In this document: piece after piece, positions 13,801 through 27,500 of the stretch
How the letters are laid out: every line of letters begins with the position of its first letter
Numbering within the stretch: position 1 is the first letter of the stretch
From: Liolophura sinensis
Lineage: Eukaryota > Mollusca > Polyplacophora > Chitonida > Chitonidae
Assembly: GCF_032854445.1 (NCBI RefSeq)
Contig: NC_088302.1
Span: 35,594,191-35,658,190, forward strand
Direction: 5' to 3'
Length of the DNA: 64,000 nucleotides
Made by a program: the position numbers and the translations under genes
Notes under the pieces: generated by a model
What the model saw: only the letters and a program-made list of their open reading frames with translations
The model's database searches: none
Told to the model about the DNA's origin: nothing

Positions 13801-16800
13801 TGCAATTTCCGCTTTTCATCTTCATCTTCGTCTTATCACTGTCTACATATATATTCCACCTTTTGCAGATCAAAATAGAAACAAGAATGTCAAGTCCAAG
13901 ACTGTGAACAATCTCAAGTCCAGTGAGACCGAACATGAAAAAAGTGTCAAGGCAGCTGAGGAGATCAGTCGATTGGAGGCGTTATGCGAATCTCGCACAA
14001 AAGAACTGACATTATTGAAAATGCAACTCAAATCCAGTGTGACTGCTTTCGATGCTATGACAGCTTTGGTGAATTACTTAACACAAGAGGTGAGCCATTT
14101 ATCATTGTTTCTGGTTTTAAGACATATATCCTAAAACATGACTTCTTTTTACCAAGCATATAAATCTGACTGCTGACGTCAACAGATATTTTATACATTT
14201 TTCATGTGTAAGCACATGGCACATGGCTATCTTCTATCCATAAAACAGGCTGCCATAAGTAAATGTAAGTATAAAAATTAATGTAGCAGTAAATAACACT
14301 CAGGGGCCAATTGTTCAAAGGTATATTAAAGTAAAGTCAGGCTTAAAGCTTAAGGCCAGTCTCATCCTAATACAAAGTAAACGACACTTTAGTCTGGAAA
14401 GTTAATACCGGGCTTAAGTCTTAATACACTGCTGAACAACTGGGCCCATATAGATGAATAAAGAAACACACTTGAATCAGGCTATTATAAATTCACCATC
14501 TCTTCACTATCCTTTATGTACAGATGGTGTACAGTTACTTAATACACCATACCTAATAATTATAGTGACTTTGACCTTCTGCAGTCCACAGCCACCTCAC
14601 AGATAGCTCTGATCACCAGTTGTTACTTGTAAAAAAGCTAAACCTCAGGTGAACTACATTATTCCAGATTAATTAAAATAATATTTCCATGTCCTGGACG
14701 ATTTCCTCATCTTTATTGAAACAGTAGTTATTATATTGAATATCATACTTTTTATCAAACCCTGACCAAGGTTTGTTCAATATTTGTGCCAAAGATATTT
14801 ATTGCATATAATCAAGCTGAGTGGAAACGTGTTAAAATTATTTAAGCTTGGTTCAAACAAAGGACATCTAGTATTCCATCTCTGTTCAAACGTTGCTACA
14901 GTTATTTAACCCTTTCCAGTGCAATATTTATTCAATACATTTAATCAAGCCCTGTCAAGGTATTATGTTATGCAAAAATTGGAATGTTTTCCATTCAGAG
15001 AATATGCAGCACTTAGTGTTGTTTATTTAAGCTCTGTCCAGCATCGTGTGCTGTGAATGTCAGATGGCTTTGTTGTTTTGTGCTGTAGCTATGACTCTGA
15101 CATGACAGGATGAAAACTGTCACGTGTAAACATGTTCTTGTTCCTCTGTTTAAAGCTGGATGCCTTCTCCTGCCCAGTGATAAAGGGCAAACTTGACACA
15201 GTACTGAAGGAGCTTGCTGAAACAAAAACACAACTGAGTAAGTACATGCACTGATATTACGCTGTGTATTGGCGATGAAATCAAGGGCTCCGCCTTCTGT
15301 AGTTTATAGCCTGGATGTAGATTTAGAGGGTTGGCAAGGTTGTTGTCATAGCAATTCATGCGCTGAATCAAACAAAGATTTCTTGTCCACGTAAACTGTA
15401 TGACGCTCCCTTGTGCTCACTGCATCATTGAAAAAAATTCTCTTTTCACTTCGCAAAATATCTAAGAATTCATTTCCCCAGACAAGCAGATGAAGTAGTC
15501 TGGATTGTTTAGAGGGGACTCTCTCGAGGGGGGATAACTCTGATTAAAGATAGTATTGCAGTGAGTTTCATCCCTTGAAAATGTTGTTATTGACTTTGAT
15601 GAAGGGTTCACACACTCCATCTGTGTTTACATTCTGTAAAGAATACTTCTTTATGAATTATGCTAACTCAGGAAAGTGCTTTAGCGGTAACATATTTTTT
15701 ACAATATATCAGCTTGAATTTTCAAAGAGTGATTCATATATGGGAAGGTCTGGGATCAGCCTGCATATGGTCGTGGGTTTCCCTTATACACTGCCAGATT
15801 TCCTCCCCGCCATTTAGTGCTGGTTGCCATTGCATAAGGGAAATCTTCTTGAGTATGGCGTAAAATACCAATCAAATAAATAAATAAATCAAAGAGTTAT
15901 ACAAATTGGGAGTTAGACCTTAAACAATCATTTATTCGTTCAGACTGATGCTTTATGGATGTATTTACACATGTGGAATTTTGAGATTCTTTTAAGAAAT
16001 AGTTCATATTCCTGCATGACAATGTTGTTGAACAATGTTTCAGGTAATCTCCAAGAACTGAAAACTAACCTGGAAGAGGAAATAGTATCCTTAAACAAGC
16101 AACATGAAGCTGCACTGGCTTCTGTCAATTCTGAACACGCTGATAAACTGATCGAGGCCAAGAAAGTTCTGACCGAGGAACATCAGAAGAAAATCAGTAA
16201 AGGTAATATTTTCATAATTTGTGCTGAAATGAATTAGTGAGAGAGTTTTGTTTTTTTAGAAGGTACTGATTTCATGGGCCATGTAGTATGATGTTCAAGC
16301 ATCTGAAGACATTTGTTCAGTTTTGTGTCACGTCAAGGCAAAAGAGGTTGAAATGCTGACGTGAATGTGTGAGAAGTCTTATGTTCATTGCAGACAACTT
16401 GTCTTCCGATAGGGTGTGTATATCAAAACACCACACGAAGGGAAAAGTTGGCAGTGAGTTGCCGAAAGTTGGTGATTTACCCCAGGCACCCCAGTTTCCT
16501 CCACACATAACACTGACCACAGTCATAAAAACAAATAATTCTTGAGTATAAGCAACATTCTAATGTACTGGGAATACACCAAGTAAGTAAATAAATTCCT
16601 TTTCTGCTACCTGTCTTGACTGAAACATGTTTTAAGACTGTACTTATCAAATTTCTCTACATCTTTGTAAATCACAATTACATTTTCAGTTAAAGAAAAA
16701 CATTCTCTGGAGCTGGAAAACCTGAGAGGCTATCATGAGCGACATGTAAGTATCAGTCTGTGAACACATCGTGCTGACATACACCTAAAATGAAGCCTTG

Positions 16801-19800
16801 CCGTTGTAGTATAAACATTTAATCTATTCTGGACTAACTGTCAGTGCTCAGTGATGCCAATTTGTTGGACATCTGTCTGGTATAAAAAAGGGTTTTAATT
16901 CCAACACAGGCCTGGGCTGACTTGTACAAAGCAATTGTGACTTCAGTTGAGTGTACAGTTGATTATAGAGATAAGTTACTCTGCTGGCTGGAAGGAATTG
17001 TAAGGTAATTGTAACTTTTCTCTGTTACTATCTTAGGTTTTCTGTATAAATGGAAAATGTACCAGTCAATAACTTTTCTTACCTTCATTTTCTACATCAT
17101 TGATTCAGCAGCTAACAACAGCAACATGTGAAAAATTTGCTTAAAACTTTTTTGAGACAATCGAATTGCACATTTTTGCAAACCAAGTTGAAAGTAGAAA
17201 CTAACAATCTACCTAAGGCAAGTTTTTGTAATTTAATGTTAATTTTCAGGTGAGTGTAAGTCCTCAACCTTTTCGCACATGAAAGAATAACTTTCAGTGC
17301 AATTTTTGCACATTTATGATTAGATTTTGCAGACAAAACTACATGGGTTGGATTGACAATCTTCAGGGCTTCACACAAAGTATAATTTGATCAATCAACA
17401 CAATAAAATGTCTTTAGAATATGCTTCAATAAACACCTTACAAACACGCGAAATGGTTAAAGAATTACAGTAGTTGATGCTTGATGATCAGCAAAATGGG
17501 AGGATCCTAGTACTAATGCACCCAGTGTTGGCTAATTGTTGACAGGATGGGAAGTTACCTCTGGGGTCTCTGACCTGGCTTTTCAGTCAGGCAACACCAC
17601 AGATATGTCGACCCTCATTTAGACCTGTATTTGGACAAGTAGACACCATTATATATGGCCAAAATGTAAACCAGGCAAAACAAATATGAATTATTTTGGG
17701 CCATTGTAATTTCAGTATGACAGCAGTATATTGAAAACTTTGCACAGTCAGGTCAGATGAACTAAAACATTTTACTTCTCATTGTGATCCTGCTTGACAC
17801 TGAGTTTTCTCTTTCAGATCAAGGAAGTAGGTTTAGATAATGATGAGAAGACTCACCAGTTGAAGTTGGCACACATTGAAGAGATTCGATCTCTGCAGAG
17901 CAAGCATGATAACCAGATGGAAGGTATGTCCCAGTCAGCTGTTGAAATCTGCAGGGGTGGTTTATGATTATTTGTCTGTGATCACTTTTAGAATGGTTTA
18001 CCCCATACTCAAGATATTTCATTTATACCAGGGCGGCCAACATTATGGTGAGAGGAAACACTGCAGAACTCGGGGGGAAACCCACGACCATCCGCAGCTT
18101 ATTGACAAACCTTCCCATAAATGGCTGGAGAGGAAGCCAGCATGAGCTGGACTGGCATATCATGTCCTGTGATTAGGTTCTTAACCTTTTGGTTTTGGAT
18201 TCCAAGAAACCTTTAATTAATAACAGGTCGTCCAATAACAGGTGAAGCAATGTTAGGCAAAATGTCAGGGGTGGTAGACCACAGGAACTCAAGGGGGATA
18301 TTCCATCCTTTATTTGCTGTGTGCATATTAAATACCGTAAATTACCAAATTCGTGATTTTGTAATGTAACAAAGTTACACCAAGCCATAGTTTTTCATCG
18401 TATGTCAACGTAATATAAATGGTCACCTGTTGATGTATGATTGTCATGACGACAGCCATCTGTTTTTGATTCTGCAACTTCTTGTAGACAAGATGAGAAT
18501 ATTATTGTTGGTGATCGTGACATTATTTCATGACATTGTAGTGTAAGGTTTGATGGTTATTACCTCCCAGTTAGTCGGAATTTGCTTGTTTGTTCAGTAT
18601 TGGCACGACGGAACAGTAGTAGTAAAATCTGCTACAGCTTTGTTGGTAGCCTTGCTAAGTTGTACTCTGTATGCACTCAAGGTTAAAAAAAAAAGATGAT
18701 GATATGAAATGATGAGCAAAGCATTTCTTCAATTTTATTTTCTTAAATTAGATATTATTATCTGTTAAAACCCCTCTCTTTGGGAACTTAAATACAGGGA
18801 ATCATACCAGAGAGATACCGAAGGCTATAAAAACAGGAGAAAATGTTACTGTATGACTTTTCATAGCCTGGTATACGTACCCCATGATTACAGTAAAAAT
18901 AAATGATCAATTCACAAAAAAACGCATTAAATTTTATTGTTTTGATGAATCATTGATGGTCCCATGGTTTCTGGAAGATTGTGATAAAGTTTAAATGATG
19001 TTTTGCCCACAAACTGCTGAGATCAACTGGCTGCTGCTGCAGGCTGAATAACGTGACACCAGTGCAGACTTGAGCAGAGAGGCCTGCCTAAGCTATCAGT
19101 TAGAGGGGATGGGGAGTGGGTGGAGTGGTGGGGGGGAGGGGCACACCAGATGTGAGAGTTTGTGCTGCTGCTCCAAGGTTGATGCCGACCAGTTGAACTA
19201 TGGTTATCAGCTGATAAGTAATTAACTTCACATGAGTTTAATTCCTTGGCCTATTGACAGAAAGGAAGCAGGATTAGATTGATGAATGCTGTGTGAAGAC
19301 TGACAGAACCCTTCTTAATATAAGCCACACATGTACATGCATAGCCCGTTGTATTATGGGGCTTCTAATTTGATGTTTCAAGTAAAATATTGCTAAAGGC
19401 TTCATCTGCTTAGTGTAAAACATTCTGTAATATTCAGCCCTGTACATGTTAATGGTATGGATACTAGAGTTCTATTGATTTTAGAAAGGTGTTTTGAGGT
19501 TTACTTGGAACATGGGATGAGATTCTAGTGGAAAATTGTATGTTTCAGCACAAAAAATAATATTTTGTGACATTTATTTGCCTCTAAAAATGCCTTTTTT
19601 GGGTGAAGTTTGAGGTCATGTAGGGTGTGTGACCATTGTATTATCTGCAACCAGCATAACTGACTACACTGTGTTGATGAGCAGTGTTTATGCCATTGGT
19701 GTACAGTAACAAATGTGTTTGTTTGTAGGATAGTCAAAATAAACATGAGTGTTGAGGCTGTACATGAGAGTTAGAATTCACAAACTAAACAAACAGATAT

Positions 19801-21514
19801 TTGGAAGCAGGTTTCCTTAAGCTTTTGAATATTTAATCAAATATTCTGCATTTTCTGACAAAGAGCAACATTTTGGGTTTAGAGTCCAATGTGCATTATC
19901 TGATACAATTCTGTGTATGACCTAACATTCCATCTGAGTTGATCATTTTGTCTGATTCTGATAATTGATCATGGACAGGTGTTTGTTTAGATGTTAGTAT
20001 GACACCCTACTAAAAAAGTGTAAGTTTTATTGCCAAAAGTAATACATTGTGACCTACTTGCTTCTAAAAATACGCTTTTGGGGCAAAAGTTTATGTCATA
20101 TACAGTTAATCATTTTGGGATGAGATTTTTTTATATTGTTTCTGTTAAGAATATGAAGAAGAATTATTTACAGTCTGTTGATGAATGAAAGTTTACGCAT
20201 ACTTCAGAGGACCACTTGTCTTGTTTTGAATCCTGTTTAATCTCCACTTATGATCTGTCATTGTCCACTGCCTGCCATTGTTAGGGCTGTTATGCAGTAT
20301 TCAACGAGAGGCTTTAATGATAACAAACCTAGCTGACCATGAAGGGAATCTGCATTATTCAGACAGGTTTGACAGTAAATAACAAACCTTAGTTGTGTAA
20401 TAGCATAGGCTCTGTGGTAAGATGACCCTGGAGGCTCACCAGACCAGTTCAGACCCAGTTCTGTAGAATATAACAGACTCATTGGACAGTTACATTGTCC
20501 AGTGTTCCCTAACTGCTAATGAGCAAGGTTATTGATACATGAGTATAATCAGGCTGGCTGGGCTTCAGCCTAGGACTGCTGATCTACCTAAAGAGGAATA
20601 CCCTGTGTGCATGTGCCACTACAGTCTGACTAGACCAGTACCAAGTCTTGTGCACTGATAGAAAGTTCCATGGATTGTCCATTGTTTCAGGACTGCTTCT
20701 GTTGAGGGTGATACCAGTGTAATGTCACTGGTTGGACTTTAGGCTTGAGCTGATCTTTACCTAGATGTATTCCTTATGCACAATGGCTGTTAGTTTTTAT
20801 GATGTCTTTGAGGAATGCTGTTGGGAGCTGGTGTATCTTGTCTAGCCAGGCTGTCTACTGTCAGTCTCTCACCCTCTCTCAATCTCCCCCCTCCCCTCCC
20901 CCCCCCCAATTTTCCCTGTAGTATAATAATAGAAGCATGTAGCTTGCCTGTGAGGTGAGGAGAGAAGACTGGTGCTAGCATCAGGACTGCTGATTCAGTA
21001 AGCTTGTATAGCACAGGCTTTAGCTTAACTATCGGCATTACCAGCTTAATACATTTTACAGCTTAATTCCAACATGGCAACAATAACGGCCAAACCCCGA
21101 TTTGGTGAACTCGTGGGTACGATGAGAGGTAAATCCGGTATCTGTAGCTTACCTATAAACAATGTCTACCTACTGATATACTATAGAACTGTTTATAGGT
21201 ATGATGTATGGTAGTTCTACCGTAACCCCTGGCTGCTCCTGCCATGTGCAGTTAAGCAGATTACTGATATACATGTAACTTACACATTTTCGGCATGCTT
21301 TTTCCAGGTTTCTCAGATGCGCAGTTGAACAAGTTAATTACATGTTCTTAAAAACGGTAGCAAAACAATGTGAGCAAGTGCAGTATTTGTTGGCAGCCGT
21401 ACACATGTTGTTTTTTACGTCTGAACGTGATGCGCTAAAAACAGCATGTGCAAATAAACACAAAATTGTTGTCGGATCAGGGAAGAACAGTTGTATTGCT
21501 GATTGATCCACCCT

Positions 21515-21577
<63 letters not shown>

Positions 21578-24500
21578 CATGTATACTTGCACTTTAGGAA
21601 CGAATTTCTAATCCTGTCCCAAAGTGTCAAAATTGTATTAATTAGTTTTTGAAATAGAGGAAATTAAGATGAAACGCTTACTGTAGAAAACGACCTATAA
21701 AATATCCCATTTTCATGAAATATTGCAACCTGCTATTGCTGTAATTTGAATACATGTACGTTAGTAAAGATATCGTCAGATGATTTCATTTGTTTGCCCA
21801 AGAGATATCTTTTACATGTACAAATGTCATGAGAGCAGCTAATGTGTGCATCATATCAGTTTGGAGTTCCTTAAAACAATTAAATGTTCTCTCTTTCAGG
21901 TCTGTCAACAAATATGAAAGGATTCTATAAATACATGTAACATGCAAATGGTTGTATTGTTCATGGCTTAATATAGTATGATCCCCCCTCCCCCCCCCCC
22001 CCCCAACATCTGCATAACTCCTGGAATTTCCATGTACAAGTACATGTATGTTGGAAAATATAATGTAATTTTAAAAAATGATAAAAAAGGCTAAAAAGAA
22101 AGTGCCTTGGAGAGACAAAACTTTGAGTGTTTGTTCATGAAACCAAGTTTTGAATTTCAGATGTTTGAAAGTTTTATTTTGCTTTTAGAATAAGGTCTTT
22201 TCAGATTTGGATTTTTTCTGTTTATCCATTTTATGCAACTTCACCTTAATTTTGAAATCTCTTTCCTTTCTTGTTACACCATTCTTAATGTTCAGTCACC
22301 AACACACATGTCCAACTGAAGATTCCTGTGTTATTAACTTCTACATTAAACCTGAAATTTGAGGGTTTTTTTTTTTCCAGAGTTACATCGTCAGCACAGA
22401 GATAAACTGGAGGACATCACAGTGCGCTTTGAGAGCATCAAGATGTCTTTGTCTGTAAGTATATATTCATTGGTTCATAAATCAACATAAGAAAAGGTTG
22501 TACTGTGTTTCTCCTATAGTTCTGTATGTAGAAATTCACTTTCAGAAGGCTTAAAATCATATTTTTGATACCAAGACTTTTTTATTGGTCTATTGGTGAG
22601 AATCACCAGAGGCCCATGATGGAGGCATGAAAAAATATGAAGAAATCGCCGGAAGTAGCTTCCATCAAGTATGACGTGTCGGTGCGCTTAACGAAATAGA
22701 CAGTGTGTTATGGTAAACTATTAGCTTGGAGTCAAGCTTTTATTTATTATTCATTTAGTTTTGTGTCACGAAATGTTCATCGAATGAGCTTGCGCTATTT
22801 TGAGGATCGTGACAATATGTTTCATATACCAGTCGGTACCTTGATTCCCTGTGATAGCATATGTAGCAAAAAAATTTACACCATGTAAGGTAGCCCACGT
22901 GCATGTATTTAACAGCTCCTAATAATATTTAGGCCTACCTGACAGCAATCAAGCTCTTTGTTAGTCACCAAAATGGTGAAAATAAAGAATTTGGAAGATA
23001 TCAGACAACGAGTATGACATTTGACCTTGACCCAAGTGCTATAGATAAGGGGCTTGCAGGAGTAAATGCGCTTAAAAATTACCACATGCTTCTAAAATTA
23101 GACAGGCCATACTGAATACTCATGACGATTTGTGTGTATGCCTAAATTTCTGATAGCTATAGCACACATGCGGATTTAAAGCAAACAGTCCAGTCAAAAT
23201 CAAAAGTAGATCTCCAAAGTAGTTTACATGCGCAGTGCTCTCCACCAGAGGTTAGTTTTCAGTGACTGAAGGTTACGGCAAAGGCTCATGTACCACTATC
23301 TGCATTCGTGGAGACTACTGTGATATTTGCATTTGTGACATTCTCTAGTGTTTGCCATGAAGAAGATGTAGCAGGGGCTAAAAAAATGGTCATTTGGGTT
23401 ACTATATAGCAGTTTCTGCTACTGTACTGCATTAATTCATCCTGATATCGCTCCCAATATATGTTAAAGTGTCATTGAGGGTCCAGTTTCCAGTGTGTAC
23501 ATGTATTGGTGATTTCTGAGGAGAGAATCTAGTGCAATGAAATACAACAATAACAAGAACAACTAGTGATCAGAAACATTTAAGATTTATAGTAAATACT
23601 GCCAATAAATAAAGCACAAATAATAATTTTTTTCTTCTAATGTAGGCCTACATTTGGATTTAGCATTACCAGCCTATCATTTTTTGATCCCAAAACGGTA
23701 GTTGCTCTGGTCTGCGGCTTTTGCTGAGGTCAGAAAGTTTGTCAGGTCCATGATGAAATTTGCTGGTTTCTTTAAGTACTTCCTCCAGTGAACTTCAGTT
23801 CATTAAATTTGCTTTCATGCTCTCAGGAAAAAGTTGAAACTCTACGAGGGGAGTGTGATGACCTGCGAAACCGAGCACGTCTGAGTGAGGAAGCTTTACA
23901 CCGAGACACGGATGTCAAAGTTCAGGTGAGAAACTATGTCTAGAGGCCAATTTAAATGTCCGTGTATGTACTAGTCGATATAACCTAAATGGCCTAAAAT
24001 TTTGACTAACATCTTTGGAGGCAAATAAGTGTCCTAAGATATTCCCTTTACACATGAAACTTAGAGCCATTTTCCCTATAGGATATCATCCTAACTTTCA
24101 AACAAACCTAAGAACACCTTTCTAAAATAAATAAAACTTCCAGAGTGTGGAAACCTGAGCAGCTTTGTCTTGGACAGAATTATAGGTCATATAAGGTAAT
24201 AGGAATAGTTATGACATATGTTGTATGCTTTATTGGGCGGAATTATGGGTCATATAAGGTAATAGGTATAGTTATGACATATGTGGTATGCCTTATTGGG
24301 CGGAATTATGGGTCATATAAGGTAATAGGTATAGTTATGACATATTTGGTATGCTTTATTGGATGGAATTATAGGTCAATATAAGGTAATAGGTATAGTT
24401 ATGACATGTATGCTTTATTGGGCGGAATTATGGGTCATATAAGGTAATAGGTATAGTTTTGACATATGTGGTATGCCTTATTGGGCGGAATTATGGGTCA

Positions 24501-27500
24501 TATAAGGTAATAGGTATAGTTATGACATATGTGGTATGCTTTATTGGACGGAATTATAGGTCATATAAGGTAATAGGTATAGTTATGACATGTGGTATGC
24601 TTTATTGGGCGGAATTATGGGTCATATAAGGTAATAGGTATAGTTATGACATATGTGGTATGCTTTATTGGGCGGAATTATGGGTCATATAAGGTAATAG
24701 GTATAGTTATGACATGTGGTATGCCTTATTGGGCGGAATTATGGGTCATATAAGGTAATAGGTATAGTAATGACATATTTGGTATGCTTTATTGGACGGA
24801 ATTATAGGTCATATAAGGTAATAGGTATAGTTATGACATATGTGGTATGCTTTATTGGGCGGAATTATGGGTCATATAAGGTAATAGGTATAGTAATGAC
24901 ATGTGGTATGCTTTATTGGGGGGAATTATGGGTCATATAAGGTAATAGGTATAGTTATGACATATGTGGTATGCTTTATTGGACGGAATTATAGGTCATA
25001 TAAGGTAATAGGTATAGTTATGACATATGTGGTATGCTTTATTGGGCGGAATTATGGGTCATATAAGGTAATAGGTATAGTAATGACATGTGGTATGCTT
25101 TATTGGGGGGAATTATGGGTCATATAAGGTAATAGGTATAGTTATGACATATTTGGTATGCTTTATTGGACGGAATTATGGGTCATATAAGGTAATAGGT
25201 ATAGTTATGACATATGTGGTATGCCTTATTGGGCGGAATTATGGGTCATATAAGGTAATAGGTATAGTTTTGACATATGTGGTATGCTTTATTGGGCGGA
25301 ATTATGGGTCATATAAGGTAATAGGTATAGTTATGACATATTTGGTATGCTTTATTGGGCGGAATTATGGGTCATATAAGGTAATAGGTATAGTTTTGAC
25401 ATATGTGGTATGCCTTATTGGACGGAATTATGGGTCATATAAGGTAATAGGTATAGTTATGACATCCGTGAGAAGCCTTTTTTATGCCCTCAGGCTATAA
25501 ATTAAATCGTTTGTTTTATGGGCTTATTGAATTTTTTTTTTAGTGTTACAGGATTGTATGAAAATAAAATTGACAAAAGTACCAAATTTGTGGGACATTT
25601 GGACACTCCCAGCAGTTTTTCCTGCTTAAGATGTATTTACGTGATTGGAAAGTATTGAAAAAAAGGAAGATCAAAAAAATATTAAGATTGGACAAAATGA
25701 AAAGATGGATATATCATGGATGGATTTTTGGATATTTTAATTTTGGCTATATATACACATGTGCATGGAGAACAATACATTATGTTCGACTATTTTGTTA
25801 ATTAATTTTGCTCATTAAAACGGACTTGTTTTTTAAAAGTGTCAAAGTTGTATTAATTAGTTTTGAAATAGAGAAATGGCATAGGAAGAAGAACTTTTGC
25901 TGCTGAAATGTGACTGTCACTGATTGTTGACCCTGAGCTTCTGTATGTCAACAGATGGCACTGGCACCATACAAAAATCTACCACAGGAAATTGAAAGTC
26001 TTAAGCTGGTGATAGACATGAGGAATGAGGAGATTCGGGATTTGAGACGACAGAAAATTGAGACAGAGAAACAGGTGAGTTGTCTCCCTTTGCGTAAAGA
26101 CTCCTGATCTTTTAGACAATGGAGAGTAATGGCATATAAAAAAAGTTTTGTGTTGTTCATCCGCCCTCTCCACCAATACCCTTGCGTACATTGGGTCATT
26201 GTTCTCTGATCAAATGAAACTTGTCAAGTATTTCAGCTCTATTTCCCAGATTTTGCATCAAAGTAGAGTTTTTTTTAGCACCTTTAAAGTTATGTTGAAA
26301 CAGTTTATCCAAAAGTAATCAACTTCCACTAGCTAGCCTCATGTACTCGAAGATGTGATTATTTGTTTACAAGGGCTTCCATGGCCAAGGGGTTAGCATG
26401 CCAGCAGGGCAGAAGCCTTCGACCAATGTGGTTGCTGTGGGTTTTTCTCCGGTTGTATATGGGAAAGTTTGCCAGCAACCTGCGGATGGTCGTGGGTTTC
26501 CTTCGGGCTCTGACCGGTATCCTCCCACCAAAATGCGGGCTGCCATCATATTAGTGAAATATTGAGTACAGTAAATAAATAAATATTTGTGTACATTGTA
26601 GAGGGGCTTCCTGTGCAGTAAAGACGAGTGCTTATGAAAGAAACTCCTTTCTAAATTAATTTGTTTTCTGAAGTAATTCTGATGTGTTTCTCTTTACTTT
26701 CAGTTGGAAGAGCTTCCTGTAGCCAGGGAAAGGTGTATTTCACTGAAACAGCAGGTGGAAAATCTAGAGGCCATTGTGAACATCAAGACTGACCATGAGA
26801 AGTGAGTGACCAGTTGTAAACTTCAGGCCCCGGGAGCAAAAAATGGTCTTAGGCTTTTAATCATTAAATTTACTATGTTCCTTTCCATTGTTTTAGCTGA
26901 AATTTGGATGTGCAGTAAGTTAGACAGAAATTACTACATTTTGCCCTTGTTACATCAGAACATCAACAACTTTAAAGGGATTTGATATTTTGACTGTTAT
27001 CTAAGATGGCTTTGTGATGTCATGGACTGTTTTTACACTTACCGAAAGACTGATTATTGCAATTAACATGTTTCTGATAGTAAGTACACATACATGTATC
27101 ATGCCTTAATGCCGTTTGTCAGGGAAGGTTATGTTGAGAAATTTATACCACAAAATTTATATATGTTCAAGATTGCAAACCAGGTAAAAAATTGGCAAGA
27201 TTTGGAACATTTTCATGAAGTGTTGTGGCTGTTGGATTACTGACCAAGCCTGATTCATTGTGACCATCTTTGTTACCTGTCTAACTTTGTGTTATAATCC
27301 TCGTGTTAATTATTTCTTCACAGACAACTTTCTGAGAAATGCCACCTGTTGATGAAGAAATACGAGCAGGAGAACAAGCAGAAGAAACGGCTGAGCATGA
27401 ATGTGGAGGAGCTGATGTGGAAGATGAATGAATCAGGCAGTGATTTCGGGAGCACGGAGAGCCTGGCAGTGAAACGGCAGGTCAGTCACTCCCCCACGAA

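Larger units (their letters stand above)
770..13868 (+). other. Intron 1 of the MTUS-like gene (13.1 kb)
   Basis: The intron is bounded by GTAAGT and TTTTGCAG. I found no coding exon in it. It holds a TA microsatellite (4795-4857), a short (TA)n at about 10879-10901, a dispersed repeat at 7070-7260 that recurs in intron 8, and AT-rich unique sequence. Short open frames inside it show no protein-like composition or conserved motif. Its length and position would allow alternative promoters for shorter isoforms, as mammalian MTUS genes have, but none is visible. Confidence 0.6.
17924..22380 (+). other. Intron 6 of the MTUS-like gene
   Basis: This is 4.5 kb of non-coding sequence between GTATGT and TTTTTTCCAG. 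It holds a reverse-strand family A SINE (18030-18160), a (TA)30 tract and a C-rich tract near 21986-22003. No other exon or RNA gene is seen. Confidence 0.65.

Noticed and set aside
15176-15177. Alternative acceptor for MTUS-like exon 3 (CTCCTGCCCAG)
   Set aside because: With phase 0 from exon 2 the first codon would be TGA.
24145-25500. Long plus-strand frames encoding 21-residue repeats
   Set aside because: They come from the 63-bp minisatellite periodicity inside an intron whose flanking exons splice in phase without it.
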